In this document: positions 46,235-55,782 of the stretch, piece after piece
How positions within the stretch are numbered: the stretch's first letter is position 1
Layout of the letters: each line of letters begins with the position of its first letter
Source: JACVRW01 sp963739095
GTDB lineage: Bacteria; Actinomycetota; Thermoleophilia; Solirubrobacterales; Thermoleophilaceae
Assembly: GCA_963739095.1 (NCBI GenBank)
Contig: CAVTZF010000033.1
Location: 1 to 64,000, forward strand
Direction: 5' to 3'
DNA: 64,000 bases
Position numbers and translations under genes: made by a program
The notes under the pieces: generated by a model
The model's input: the letters and a program-made list of their open reading frames with translations, nothing else
Told to the model about the DNA's origin: nothing
The model's database searches: none

Positions 46235-47190
46235 CCCGCCGGCTCCGCCACCGGCTCCGGCGGGCTCTCCGACGCCCGCACCAGCACCGGCGCGCCGCGC
46301 TCCGGGAACGGGATCTCGATGCGGTCGAAGTCGCGCGGCACCACCACGTTGTCGAACGCGCCGCGTGCCTCCTCGCGCACCTGGCCGCCCGAATAGCGCG
46401 GCGAGATGTGCGTGAGGGCCAGCATCTCGACCCCAGCCGCGGCCGCGAGCGCGGCCGCGCCCGCCGCCGTCGAGTGGCGCGTCTCGCGCGCCCGCTCGGC
46501 GTCCTCCTCCATGAACGTGGCCTCATGGACGAGCAGGTCGGCCTCCCAGGCGACGAGCCGGGTCATGTCGCAGGGCGCGGTGTCGCCGGTCAGCACGACC
46601 TTGCGCCCCCGCCGCGCCTCGCCCATCACCTGGTCCGGCCGCACCCCGCCGACCGTCTCGCCGCGCTGGAGGCGCCCGAAGTCGGGGCCTGGCGCGACAC
46701 CGAGCTCGCGCGCGCGATCAGGGTCGAACACCCCCGGGCGCGGGTCCTCGACGAACGCGTAGCCGAGGCCGGTGACGGCATGGTCTACCTCGAAGGCGCA
46801 GATCCGGTAGCCGTCGCGTTCGAGCTCGTCGTTGGGCTCGAGCTCGACGAGCGCAAGCGGGAACGTCAGCCGCCCCACGACCGGCCGCAGCTGCTCGAAC
46901 AGCCGTCGCAGGCCGCGCGGGCCGTAGACGGTCAGCTCGCGCTCGCGCTGGCGCAGCGCGAACGTCTTCAGCATCCCGGGCAGCCCCAGCACGTGGTCGG
47001 CGTGGAAGTGCGTGAGCAGGAGCTCCTCGAGCTCGACCAGCCCGACCGAGCGCATCAGCTGGCGCTGGGTGCCCTCGCCGCAGTCCACGAGCAGGCGGTC
47101 GCCACCGCGCCGGACGAGCGTGGCCGGCAGGCCGCGGCGCGAGCTCGGTGACGAGCCGGCCGTGCCGAGGAAGAGCACGTCGAGGTCCAT
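46231..47190 (-). CDS. rnz: ribonuclease Z
   Basis: 319 residues, metallo-beta-lactamase tRNA 3' endonuclease. LGTAGSSPSSRRGLP, the zinc motif LTHFHADHVLGLPGML (HxHxDH) near residue 61, LTGDTAPC and THISPRYSG. Processes tRNA 3' ends; the one tRNA gene in the window lacks an encoded CCA, so it would need this activity. The gene lies 21 bases after the phosphoesterase gene. Confidence 0.95.
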   Translation of the reverse strand: MDLDVLFLGTAGSSPSSRRGLPATLVRRGGDRLLVDCGEGTQRQLMRSVGLVELEELLLTHFHADHVLGLPGMLKTFALRQRERELTVYGPRGLRRLFEQLRPVVGRLTFPLALVELEPNDELERDGYRICAFEVDHAVTGLGYAFVEDPRPGVFDPDRARELGVAPGPDFGRLQRGETVGGVRPDQVMGEARRGRKVVLTGDTAPCDMTRLVAWEADLLVHEATFMEEDAERARETRHSTAAGAAALAAAAGVEMLALTHISPRYSGGQVREEARGAFDNVVVPRDFDRIEIPFPERGAPVLVRASESPPEPVAEPAG

Positions 47191-47211
47191 GGGCTGTCCT
47201 ATGTTGCCGGG

Positions 47212-47703
47212 TCAGAGCTCTATGAGCTCGAAACGGACCTCGCCGTCCTCCACGCGCGCGATGCCCATCGTGTGCCGCGGGGCCCGCCGCCTCTCGGTCG
47301 GGCTGCCGGGATTGAAGATCTGGAAGCCGTCGTCGCCGCGCTCGTGCAGCGGCATGTGCGAGTGCCCGAAGACGAGCGCCTGCGCGCGGCCACCGAAGCG
47401 GTCTCGCATGCGCGCGAGCCGGCCGGGGCGCGCGCCCGCGTCGTGCAGCATCGCGATGTGCACGCCGGCAGCCTCGACCACCCGCTCGGCCGGCAGCAGC
47501 CCGCGCAGCTCGGCGCTGTCCACGTTGCCGTGCACACCCACGAGCGGCGGGCCGATCGTCTCGAGCGCGTGCAGCACCGGCGCCGTCGAGAAGTCGCCCG
47601 CGTGCAGGAGCAGGTCGGCCGCGGCGATGCGGCGCACGCACTCGTCCGGGAGCGTGCGAGGACCCCGCGGCAGGTGGGTGTCGGAGATGACCGCGATCAG
47701 CAT
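47212..47703 (-). CDS. YfcE/MJ0936-family metallophosphoesterase
   Basis: 163 residues. Metal ligands in VISDTHLPRG (DxH), LLHAGDF (GD), GVHGNVD (GNxD) and VFGHSHMPLHE (GHSH). A small single-domain phosphodiesterase; the natural substrate is not predictable from sequence. Probably co-transcribed with rnz. Confidence 0.93.
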   Translation of the reverse strand: MLIAVISDTHLPRGPRTLPDECVRRIAAADLLLHAGDFSTAPVLHALETIGPPLVGVHGNVDSAELRGLLPAERVVEAAGVHIAMLHDAGARPGRLARMRDRFGGRAQALVFGHSHMPLHERGDDGFQIFNPGSPTERRRAPRHTMGIARVEDGEVRFELIEL

Positions 47704-47768
47704 CGGGCTGGCCAGATCATGGCGCGGGCTTGCCCGCCCGGGTTCGGCGCGCTTAGGCTAGCCGCCGC

Positions 47769-48821
47769 ATGCGAGCGCTTACGGTGGTGCCGCTCAAGCC
47801 GGGCTCGGCCGCCGTCGTCGACATCGAGGAGCCCACGCCCGGCCCTGGCGAACTCCTCGTCGACGGCATCGCGCTGGGCGTCTGCGGCACGGACCGCGAG
47901 ATCGCGGCGGGCAGCTACGGCTGGGCGCCCCCGGGCCGTGAGCGGCTCGTGCTCGGCCACGAGTCGCTCGGGCGCGTGCGCGAGGCGCCCGAGGGAAGCG
48001 GGTTCGAGGAGGGCGACCTGGTCGTCGGCGTTGTCCGGCGGCCGGATCCGGTCCCCTGCGGCGCCTGCGCGCGCGGCGAGTTCGACATGTGCCGCAACGG
48101 CGAGTACACCGAGCGCGGCATCAAGCAGATCGACGGCTTCGGCTCGGAACGCTGGACCGTCGAGGCCGACTACGCCATGAAGCTCGAGCCAGGGCTCGAC
48201 CAGGTCGGCGTCCTGATGGAGCCGACCACGATCGTCGCCAAGGCCTGGGACCACATCGACCGGATCGGCTCCCGCGCCTACTTCGCCCCGGAGCGCGCCC
48301 TAATCACCGGCGCGGGGACGATCGGCCTGCTGGCAGCGCTGCTCGGCGTCCAGCGCGGGCTCGACGTGCACGTCCTGGATCGGGTGGAGGAGGGCATCAA
48401 GCCGGAGCTGGTGGAGGCACTCGGCGCCACCTACCACACGACCGATGCGGAGACGATCGAGGAGGTCGCTCCTCCTGACGTCGTCGTCGAGGCAACCGGC
48501 GTGCCACAGCTGGTCTTCGACGTCATGCAGCACAACGCCAGCGCCGCCGTCGTGTGCCTGACGGGCGTCTCCCCCGTCGGTCGTGACATCAGCATCGACG
48601 CGGGCCAGCTCGGGCGAGACATCGTGCTAGCGAACGACGTGATCTTCGGCTCCGTCAATGCCAACCTGGGTCACTACGAGCTCGCCGCCCGCTCGCTCGC
48701 GAGCGCGGAGCGCGGCTGGCTCGAGCGGATGATCACTCGGCGTGTTCCGCTGGGGCAGTTCGAGGAGGCCCTCGACTCGCGCCCGGAGGACGTCAAGGTC
48801 GTCCTCGACCTGCAGGCATGA
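47769..48821 (+). CDS. zinc-type alcohol/sugar dehydrogenase, glucose 1-dehydrogenase-like
   Basis: 350 residues, MDR superfamily. Catalytic zinc ligands CGTD and GHES; structural-zinc loop PCGACARGEFDMC. The cofactor region GAGTIGLLAALLGVQRG, then HVLDR, and the C-terminal VLANDVIFGSVNAN pattern resemble archaeal/actinobacterial glucose dehydrogenases. ATG 47769. It ends 56 bases before the tRNA gene. Confidence 0.9.
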   Translation: MRALTVVPLKPGSAAVVDIEEPTPGPGELLVDGIALGVCGTDREIAAGSYGWAPPGRERLVLGHESLGRVREAPEGSGFEEGDLVVGVVRRPDPVPCGACARGEFDMCRNGEYTERGIKQIDGFGSERWTVEADYAMKLEPGLDQVGVLMEPTTIVAKAWDHIDRIGSRAYFAPERALITGAGTIGLLAALLGVQRGLDVHVLDRVEEGIKPELVEALGATYHTTDAETIEEVAPPDVVVEATGVPQLVFDVMQHNASAAVVCLTGVSPVGRDISIDAGQLGRDIVLANDVIFGSVNANLGHYELAARSLASAERGWLERMITRRVPLGQFEEALDSRPEDVKVVLDLQA

Positions 48822-48877
48822 CGGGCTCGGCCTGGCGTGCGGCAAGGAGCTCGAGGCGATGTAGCCTTGCCCTCCCG

Positions 48878-48950
<73 letters not shown>

Positions 48951-49214
48951 TAGAACCGCAGGTCGTGCCAGCAAGGTTCACGCGGGTTCACGAAGGGCCA
49001 CGATCCCGCCCCACGACCGGCATCGAGGGTGATCGGTGCCACCCGATCGCCGATCCCGAGCGGGCCCGCCGGAGGGCCGATTTCGGGGCCGTTGTGTCAC
49101 GGATCTGTGTCACGAAACGGCCGTGACACACAATCCGGCCGACCTGCCACCCTCGGCGCCGCGCTGGCCGCCTAACTGTGGCGGCCGGCGAGATTCAGTT
49201 CTCCTGCGGCCGGT
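48951..49214. other. non-coding stretch downstream of tRNA-Arg
   Basis: 264 bases with no supportable gene. It contains TGTGTCACG at 49093-49101 and again at 49106-49114, the second pairing with CGTGACACA at 49122-49130 across a 7-base spacer. No integrase gene or copy of the tRNA 3' end was seen, so an integration site is possible but unsupported. Confidence 0.45.
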
Positions 49215-49472
49215 TTAACCGGGGCGGCGGTCCGAATCCGCCGTCAGCGGCCACTCGGGCGGCGCTGGCGGAGGCTGTCGGCCGTTGTCCGGCGGCCGGT
49301 CCGGGGACGGCAAATGCGAAGCATGCTTCGCATTTGTGGCGCGTTCGCGGGCGAGGTCGGCCTTGACGGTGGCTGGCGAGATCCCGCGGGTGGCCGCGAT
49401 CCGGTTGAGCGAGTCGCCTTGGTCGCGCAGCCGGGTTGCTTCGCGCTGTCTGAGCCTGACGCCTACCGGCAT
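49215..49472 (-). CDS. small HTH protein, resolvase-like, possibly a remnant
   Basis: 85 residues from ATG 49472 (an upstream start at 49535 is possible). The N-terminal half VRLRQREATRLRDQGDSLNR, then IAATRGISPATVKADLARE, is a helix-turn-helix as found at the ends of serine recombinases and small regulators. The second half is Pro-rich and ends without a known domain. A 26-base palindrome lies inside the reading frame. Low confidence that it is a functional gene. Confidence 0.4.
   Translation of the reverse strand: MPVGVRLRQREATRLRDQGDSLNRIAATRGISPATVKADLARERATNAKHASHLPSPDRPPDNGRQPPPAPPEWPLTADSDRRPG
49311..49336. repeat. 26-base perfect palindrome
   Basis: Half-site CAAATGCGAAGCA is followed directly by its exact reverse complement, with no loop. 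Markedly more AT-rich than its surroundings. It overlaps the putative HTH reading frame. Confidence 0.85.
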
Positions 49473-49538
49473 CCCGGTCGGGACGCCGGTCTGTGTCTCG
49501 AGTGCCGGGGTCGACCGTAGCCGACCCCGGCGCACCTG

Positions 49539-50433
49539 CTACCTGCGGATGCGAGTGTTGACCGTCTTGATGACGGTCGCGCCCGTGGTCGGCTTGAAGG
49601 CCAGCTTGAGCTTGACCTTGACCTTGGGCTTGCTCTTGAGCAGGCGCTTGCCCGCCTTGGTCGGCTTGATCACGAGCGTGACTGCGCCCGCCTGGGTCGC
49701 CGTCATGCTGCCCTTGGCGAGCAGCTTCTTGCCCTTGTACGCCTTGCCGGTCACGAGGCCGGGGCCGTTGACCCTGGCGGCGACGAGAAGCTTGCCTCGG
49801 TGAGGACTAAGCACCGGACCGAGGACCAGCTTCGGCGCGGGCGTTATGGGTGTTGCGACCGGAGGCGTGGTGCTTCACCGCCACCGCCGGCCGCCGCCAC
49901 CGGAGCCACCGCCGCCACCGCACCGTCGTTGCAGGCGTTGTCCCGGGCGCCGGCCAAGAACACCGTGTCGAACGCATCCGTGATGGCCGTGTCCATGCCG
50001 GGTCCGCACGAAATGGTTGTCGAGTCGAGCCGTTCGCGCGTGTCAGCGCAGTCGTTGCCGTAGTGCAGCGCGACATGGACCGTCTCGTCAGCCCCGTGCG
50101 GCCCGACCGTCACCCGGTCGTCGCCGAAGTTGGTGTAGACGGACGAGATTGACGCGGCTCCGTGCGCGTGCAGGTCACCTGATTGGAACCTTCCTGCACA
50201 CAGGTCACGTCGGCGCTGTTCTGCACCGCTAGGAACACCCCGGCGGGATCGCTGATCCTGGTCTGATTCGGCGCTGGCTCGGTGACGTTGACGATGTTGT
50301 CAGCCGTCTCCCCCGACTCGGTGACACCGATGTCGGTGAACTCTACGTTGACTTGCGTGGCAGCCTGCGCCATCGGCGCAGCCATCGCCACCGCGCAAGC
50401 GGCGACCACCACCCCCAGAATTGTCCTTCGCAT
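49539..50433 (-). pseudogene. secreted protein of repeat-leader family, two apparent one-base deletions
   Basis: ATG 50433 begins a signal peptide (MRRTILGVVVAACAVAMAAP) and a mature region with NVEFTDIGVTESGETADNIV. The sense then moves to a second frame (SSVYTNFGDDRVTVGPHGAD, DSTTISCGPGMDTAITDAFD) and a third (TPITPAPKLVLGPVLSPHRG, ending VIKTVNTRIRR). Restoring a G near 50160 and another near 49873 gives one frame. The span of 895 plus two is 299 codons. The C-terminal part is Lys-rich and beta-like. Function unknown. Confidence 0.72.
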
Positions 50434-50541
50434 TGCAGTCCTCTCAGAAGGGAAAGCCGAACAGAGGACCAACTCGCCTCCGCCCGGCTATTTCCGAAGA
50501 CGGCCCGTTCTTAGCTCTCGTCCCGCCCCCGTCGCCGCTTC
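50389..50541 (-). repeat. duplicated leader and signal-peptide repeat, copy 1
   Basis: About 150 bases nearly identical to 51267-51416. On the minus strand each copy gives a non-coding leader with AGAGGACTGCA before the ATG, then the first codons of a secreted protein (MRRTILGVV). The copies differ by a few substitutions and a 3-base indel. Confidence 0.88.
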
Positions 50542-50545
50542 CCCC

Positions 50546-50588
50546 CTACTTGCGGATGCGAGCGCTGACCATCTTTGCGACAGGGCCT
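50546..50588 (-). pseudogene. fragment of a related C-terminus
   Basis: On the minus strand the sequence encodes PVAKMVSARIRK and a stop, closely resembling the end of the 49539-50433 gene (VIKTVNTRIRR). The rest of the gene is missing; it sits between gene B's stop and leader copy 1. A recombination scar from tandem duplication is likely. Confidence 0.6.
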
Positions 50589-50602
50589 CCCGTCAATCAG
50601 CG

Positions 50603-51308
50603 CTAGTGGTTCAGCGGCGGGAGGCGGATGGTCAGCGCGTTCTTGTGGTCACTGATCCCCCCGCCGAGGGCACTGTGGTAATCAGAGCTCAGCCGTGCTG
50701 TCTGTCCCGGCCTGGCGACCGGGGCTGGCTCGCCGACCTTGGTCCCAGAGACGAGCTGGGGCAGACCGATCGTGGCCGGCTCGCCGCACCGGGGCATTCC
50801 CACCTGCTTGTCACGAATGAGGCCGATCTGTCCGGCAATCCGCCAACGGTTCTTGTAGCGGCCCGTCGTCGGGCCGAAGAAGGTGATGCGTGAATCCACA
50901 TCCCATTTGGCGCCCTTCAGCGAGAACGTCTCGGTGAAGCTAATGGGGCCTATGCAACTGGGAGACTGTTCGATGGCTCCGAGTCACGGTCCCGTCCGCG
51001 ATCCTGTAGACGACCTGGATCTGGTTGCCGAGGACCTTGACCCGCTCGCGCTTCAGCTTGAGATCGGGAATCCGCCAGCGATCGGTGAAGCTGCTACTTT
51101 CGCTGGCCGGCGTGGGCACCGGGAGGCAGCCACCGCAAGGGCTGGCCTGCCCGGCCGGTGACCCCGCGTAGAAGTCATAGCGGGAGCCCGTCACGCTCCC
51201 CTTGAGAGACGCAGGCCACTTGTAATTCGCAGAGTGAGCGGCGTTTGCGGAAGCGGGGATGGCGAGCACCGCGCAAGCGGCCACCACCCCCAGAATTGTC
51301 CTTCGCAT
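50603..51308 (-). pseudogene. secreted protein B sharing the duplicated leader, frameshifted
   Basis: ATG 51308 starts MRRTILGVVAACAVLAIPAS, a signal peptide like that of the neighbouring gene, then SANYKWPASLKGSVTGSRYD and a Cys pair CGGC. Sense moves near 50983 to a frame reading SPSCIGPISFTETFSLKGAK, then FFGPTTGRYKNRWRIAG, to the stop at 50603. The span of 706 minus one is 235 codons, consistent with one inserted base. No family recognised. Confidence 0.68.
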
Positions 51309-51416
51309 TGCAGTCCTCTCAGAAGGGAAAGCCGAACGGAGGACCAACTCGCCACGGCCCGGCTATTTCCGAGAACGGCCCGTTCTTAGCTCTCGTCCCG
51401 CCCCCGTCGCCGCTTC
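51267..51416 (-). repeat. duplicated leader and signal-peptide repeat, copy 2
   Basis: Second copy of the 150-base repeat described at 50389-50541, covering the leader and the first codons of gene B. The remaining 207 bases up to the next gene (51417-51623) hold GC-rich sequence with no gene I can support. Confidence 0.88.
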
Positions 51417-51623
51417 GGCGGGGGCGCGGGTACGGCCGCAGCCGCCCCGCTCGGAGCCGCCACGGCAAGGGTGAGCCGCTGCCGGGGTGAAGCCGCCGGC
51501 CCCGGAGAGTTCGTCCCCCTCGGGTACGCTGACGACAGCACGAGGCCCGGCGTCCCCCTGGGTTCCACCGCCGTAGTCACGACCCCCCGATATGCAGGGA
51601 ATACGTACTATCGGGCGCGCCTC

Positions 51624-51971
51624 ATGGCTGTCCGACGCATCATGCCCTACTACGAGTCACCGGACCTCGAGGCCACGCGCGTCTTCTATACGCGGGTGCT
51701 CGGTCTCGAGGAGGGCACCTTCGGCGGCGGCTACGTCGGCTTTGGATCCGGCCAGGCGCAGGTCGTCTTCGCGCCCTCCGGCGTGGAGCCGGTCCTACCG
51801 GACATGGGCGTGGACGTCGATTCGCGTGAGGCCGTCGATGCGGCCCACGCTGAAGCAGTGCGGGCCGGGCACGAGGTGATCTACGGTCCGGTTGACGAGC
51901 CCTGGGGCGTCCGTCGCTTCTTCGTTCGCGATCCGCAGGGTGTCGTCATCAGCGTGCTGGCCCACGGGTAG
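51624..51971 (+). CDS. glyoxalase/bleomycin-resistance (VOC) family protein
   Basis: 115 residues from ATG 51624. VRRIMPYYESPDLEATRVFY, then GFGSGQAQVVFAP, then VRRFFVRDPQGVVISVLAH; a single VOC domain. The open frame to 51471 is rejected because its extra residues do not fit the family. Metal ligands are not fully evident, so a binding rather than enzymatic role is possible. Confidence 0.85.
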   Translation: MAVRRIMPYYESPDLEATRVFYTRVLGLEEGTFGGGYVGFGSGQAQVVFAPSGVEPVLPDMGVDVDSREAVDAAHAEAVRAGHEVIYGPVDEPWGVRRFFVRDPQGVVISVLAHG

Positions 51972-52084
51972 TCACCGGCTCGCCGATCAGCGCCGGCAGA
52001 CGGCGAGGATTTCCAGAGTCACCGGGTTGTCCTGGTCTGCAGCTTCTGCCACAGTCCTCGAACGCGTACGAGGAGCCCAGAAGC

Positions 52085-52564
52085 GTGAGCGAGCACACGC
52101 CGGCGATCGACTTCGAGAACCTCCCCGCCCCGAGCGAGGGCTTCGTCATGACCCAGTTCATCACCGTACGCGACGTTGCTCGGTCCCGTGCGTTCTACTC
52201 CGAGGTCCTCGGCGGCCAGGTCGTACTGGAGGAGAACCCATGCATGATCAAGCTCGCCAACTCGTGGCTGATCATGAACCCAGGCGGTGGCCCCACCCCG
52301 GATAAGCCCAACATCTCGGTCGTCAACTACGAGCCCGGGGACACGGTGTCCAGCTTCATGAATCTGCGCGTCGCCGACATCCAGGCGTGCTATGAGCAAT
52401 GGAGCTCAAGAGGGGCCGAGTTCGTGACGCCGCCGATCGATCGCGGCGCCGAGATCCGCTGCTACATGCGCGACCCCGACGGCTACCTGATCGAAGTCGG
52501 CCAGTCCACCGGACTGCTCAAAGGAAAACTCGCCAAGAAGCGGCCTGAAGATCTGCCCGGCTAA
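52085..52564 (+). CDS. VOC family protein
   Basis: 159 residues from GTG 52085. MTQFITVRDVARSRAFYSEV, then FMNLRVADIQACYEQWSSRG, then RCYMRDPDGYLIEVGQSTG. Typical two-module VOC fold. It is about 110 bases after another VOC gene on the same strand. The 3' end overlaps the DUF1003 gene by 4 bases. Confidence 0.88.
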   Translation: MSEHTPAIDFENLPAPSEGFVMTQFITVRDVARSRAFYSEVLGGQVVLEENPCMIKLANSWLIMNPGGGPTPDKPNISVVNYEPGDTVSSFMNLRVADIQACYEQWSSRGAEFVTPPIDRGAEIRCYMRDPDGYLIEVGQSTGLLKGKLAKKRPEDLPG

Positions 52565-53040
52565 GGGCGACTCACCTGCTTCAAGATCTGCCTCGACAGG
52601 TTGAGCAGCTCCGCGTTCTGCTTGTGCTCCTGCTGAACCATCGTCCACTGCTCGTCGGCGACCACCTGCCGCTTCGCGTCGGCGCGGTTCTGGCTGATCA
52701 TCACGAAGGTCGAGAGGAAGATCGCCTCCAGCGAGACGATCATCGTGAGCAGCCCGAAGGGGTAATCCTCGACGCCGAAGCCAATCCAGCAGGCGAACCA
52801 GAGGATGTGGATGTAGACGAACAGCATCGAGCCTGAGAACGCCGTGATCCTGTCGGCGACCCTGTTCTGCGCTGCCTCGGCCCGTTCCTTTTCGTGCTCG
52901 AGCAGCGCCGGATCGATCGGGTCCTTCAGCTTGGGCACCGGAACCAGGACCTTGTGCAACCGGCGCCCGAGCTTGCGGTGGTCCGGCCCCCCGTTGGGAG
53001 CTCCGCGTGTCGTCGCGTGAGGTGCGTGGTCGTTTGACAT
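52561..53040 (-). CDS. DUF1003 membrane protein
   Basis: 159 residues. A hydrophilic N-terminus, a core ADRITAFSGSMLFVYIHILW, and two membrane helices with PFGLLTMIVSLEAIFLSTFVMISQNR typical of DUF1003, then a polar helical tail. Role unknown. It begins 23 bases downstream of the HdeD-like gene on the same strand. Confidence 0.9.
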   Translation of the reverse strand: MSNDHAPHATTRGAPNGGPDHRKLGRRLHKVLVPVPKLKDPIDPALLEHEKERAEAAQNRVADRITAFSGSMLFVYIHILWFACWIGFGVEDYPFGLLTMIVSLEAIFLSTFVMISQNRADAKRQVVADEQWTMVQQEHKQNAELLNLSRQILKQVSRP

Positions 53041-53063
53041 CTTGGTTCCCCTCGAATCGGTTG

Positions 53064-53721
53064 TCAGGCCGTTGCGGCTGAGTCAGAACGCTCGGACAGA
53101 GACCTGCTGGCTGCCCCGTTTGAGGTGCGCCCGGCGTACGCCTTGTCCACCTGGTTCGGCAGATCCCTGAGCTGGAACGCGAGCACGATGCGAGTCGCGC
53201 CGATCGCGACGGCCCAGATCCCGCCGACGGTGATGAGGGCGGCGAGCGTCGCGCCGGGGTCCGCCAGCGCGAGGACACCAAGGGGCACCTCGACCAGGCC
53301 GAGCAGCAGCAGCAACCACCAGTCGTCGAGGACCTTGCGGGCGGCAAACGCCCCTGAGATGCCGAGTGTGCCCATGACGATCAGCCACGAGCCGAGGAAG
53401 ATCCCGAGCACGGTGAGGCTCGGGGACGGCCAGGCGATGATGACGATGCCCGCGGCCACCGAGAGCAACCCGGTGACGACCTTGGCGGCCTGGCTGTCGA
53501 TCCCGGTGGTCAGCAACGCTCCGAAGCCTCGAACATGAACAGGGCTCCGATGAAGATGGCGAGGCTGCTGACGCTCCAGTCGATGCTGAAGATCAGGACG
53601 CCGGCGAGGATCAGCAGCAGGCCGCCGCGAGCAGCCCGGGCCAGTTGCGGGAAAGGCGCTCGGCAGCGGCGTGGGTGAGCTCGCGGCCGAACGAGTCGAA
53701 TGATGCGGGTGTGACGAACAT
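53064..53721 (-). pseudogene. HdeD family (DUF308) membrane protein with two apparent deletions
   Basis: ATG 53721 has a strong ribosome-binding site (GAAGGAGGAG). The sense starts FGRELTHAAAERLSRNWPGL, shifts near 53625 into GLLLILAGVLIFSIDWSVSS, and shifts again near 53531 into RGFGALLTTGIDSQAAKVVT, continuing to the end with the DUF308 repeats. Restoring one base at each site gives 220 codons (658 plus two). HdeD-like proteins are six-helix membrane proteins linked with acid stress in enterobacteria. Confidence 0.8.
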
Positions 53722-53736
53722 CTGGTCTCCTCCTTC

Positions 53737-54360
53737 TCAGGTCGTCCCGGTGCCGGCGGGATGGTCGATGTGGAGCTTCGACTTGAGCTCGGCGATCTTC
53801 TGCTGGACCTGTTCCGTGCGCTGCTCGCGCCGCTGCTCGTGGAGCCGCTTGCGCGCTTCCTGCTTCGCGGCGCGCTGCGCGTCCTCGGCCACGGCGATCT
53901 CGGCCTCGACGTCATCGAGGGGCCGGCGGACGACGGTGCCACCAAGCCGCTCCATTGCGGAGTCGACGACCTCGGGGCTCTGCTCGTTCAGCTCGGCCAG
54001 GACTGTGTCGTGGCCGACCCGGATCGAGCGCGACATCTCGCCGAGCACCGACTCGGTGTCGTCGAGATCGTCCAGGTCGAACAGGGAGCCGATCAGGACC
54101 CCGGTCGCTCCGCCCAGCAGAACGCCGAAGGGGCCGCCGAGGATTCCGACGATCAGGCCGACGATGCCGCCAGTCGCGGTGCCCTCGTAGCCGGTGTCGC
54201 CGACCTCATCCTTGATGTCGATGCCGCCGTCTTCATTTCGCAGCACGACAGCGGCTCCCTCCAGGGCGACCTGGCCCTGACCGTCCAGCTCCTTGAGGGT
54301 CGTCAGGGCCTCGTAGGCGTTGGGGTCTTGTGCGAAGTTGATTGCGAGGACGCTTTCCAT
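53737..54360 (-). CDS. DUF1269-type protein with glycine-zipper membrane segment
   Basis: 207 residues from ATG 54360 with GGAAG upstream. N-terminal alpha/beta part (ESVLAINFAQDPNAYEALTT), a Gly-rich hydrophobic stretch (GGIVGLIVGILGGPFGVLLG), then a domain with MERLGGTVVRRP and a long charged coiled-coil tail (RAAKQEARKRLHEQRREQRT). Probably membrane associated; function unknown. It is 15 bases upstream of the HdeD-like gene on the same strand. Confidence 0.85.
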   Translation of the reverse strand: MESVLAINFAQDPNAYEALTTLKELDGQGQVALEGAAVVLRNEDGGIDIKDEVGDTGYEGTATGGIVGLIVGILGGPFGVLLGGATGVLIGSLFDLDDLDDTESVLGEMSRSIRVGHDTVLAELNEQSPEVVDSAMERLGGTVVRRPLDDVEAEIAVAEDAQRAAKQEARKRLHEQRREQRTEQVQQKIAELKSKLHIDHPAGTGTT

Positions 54361-54500
54361 TCCGCTTCCTTTCACCGGGTGGTTGGGATGGATGCACCGT
54401 AGGAGCGACTGCGGGTTTCGTCAGGGCCTGCCGTCACAAGGTTCTGGGCCTGCGCTGTGGGCAGACCACAAGCGCGGGAGTACGATCGGCTGGGGCAGAG

Positions 54501-55767
54501 ATGGCTGCAGCGGCCCACCAGGCCAGGACGAGCTCCGCGGTGCAGCAGACCGCGGCCGAGCTGCTGCCCACCGACCCCGGAGCTGGGCCGCGGTATGGCG
54601 GAGCACCTTGCCGCGGCGATTCCGGAGATCGCCGCGATCGACGACGACGACCTGCGCGCGGAGCTGCTCGCCAGCGCAGAGGCGAACGTGAGTCAGGTGC
54701 TGCGGATGCTGGCCCACGGCGCGAGTGCCGACGACGTCACGACCCCGCATGAGGCGCTCGACTTTCTGCGGGGGAACGTCGCCGCGGCTTCCCGCTCTCC
54801 GTGCTCCTGCGCTCCTACCGGCTCGGCCATGCCTGGCTCTGGGAGCGCTGGTCGGAAGCGCTCCAGGAGCGCGTCGTCGACTCCGGCGAGCTCGGCGCCG
54901 GCTCAGGACGAGAGCTCGGCGTTCATGTTCGCGTACGTCGACAAGGTCTCTGATGTCCTCGTCGAGGAGTTCGGCAGCGAGCGCGAGCGCATGCTGCGTA
55001 GCGCGGCCCAGATACGCGCGGAGACTGTCCGCGGGATCCTGGGCGGCGCTGAGCCCGTCGACGCGGAACTGGCGTACCGCCGCCTGGGCTACGAGCTGCA
55101 TCGCCACCATGTGGCACTGCGAGTGTCGAGCGGTGCAAGCGCGGTGGATGGCCTCGAGCGGGCGGTCGGCGAGGCAGCCGAGGCGCTGGGCGCCGGTGAG
55201 CCGCTCGTCATCCCATCCGGCGCCGCGCGCTACGACGTCTGGTGTGGTTCGTTCGAGGCTCCGGCGACCGACGAGCTGGAGCGCTACGAGCCACCGCCGC
55301 GGGTGGTCGTGGCACTCGGCAAGCCGACCGCGGGCGTGGAGGGCTTTCGCAGCTCACACCTGGAGGCGGTGCAGGCGGCGCGCATCGGGGCTCTGATGCG
55401 CGACGCAACGCCCTCGGTGACGAGCTACTCGCGGGTCGAACTCGTCTCGCTGCTGGCGAGCGACCTGCCGCGGGCGCGCGCCTTCGTCGCGGCCGAACTC
55501 GGTCCGCTCGGCTCGGCGACGGAGGCGGCGGAACGGCTGCGAGAGACAGTGCTCGCGATGCTCGTCTCGGGCGGAAGCGCCACGGGGGTCGCGAGAGACC
55601 TGTTCGTTCACAAGAACACCGTCGCGTACCGGGTCAGGCAGGCGGAGGAGCTGCTCGGGCACGGGATCAACGATCGCCCGGTGGAGCTCAGCTGCGCCCT
55701 CACCCTCGCCGCAGTCCTCGGTCCGGCCGTGCTGGTGGACGAGGGAAGCGCGGCCCCGGCCACCTGA
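54501..55767 (+). pseudogene. PucR/CdaR-type HTH regulator with three apparent indels
   Basis: Sense begins MAAAAHQARTSSAVQQTAAE, shifts near 54580 into LGRGMAEHLAAAIPEIAAID, shifts near 54780 into RRGFPLSVLLRSYRLGHAWL, and returns near 54899 to AQDESSAFMFAYVDKVSDVL, ending with a PucR HTH (FVHKNTVAYRVRQAEELLG). Two inserted and one deleted base account for it: 1267 minus two plus one is 422 codons. The insertion and deletion near 54780-54899 leave about 40 residues out of frame in the raw translation. Confidence 0.8.
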
Positions 55768-55782
55768 CGGCCGGGCCTCTCC

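Noticed and set aside
48951..53000. prophage or integrative element next to tRNA-Arg
   Set aside because: No integrase, phage structural or conjugation gene and no direct repeat of the tRNA 3' end; only palindromes and a weak HTH frame remain.
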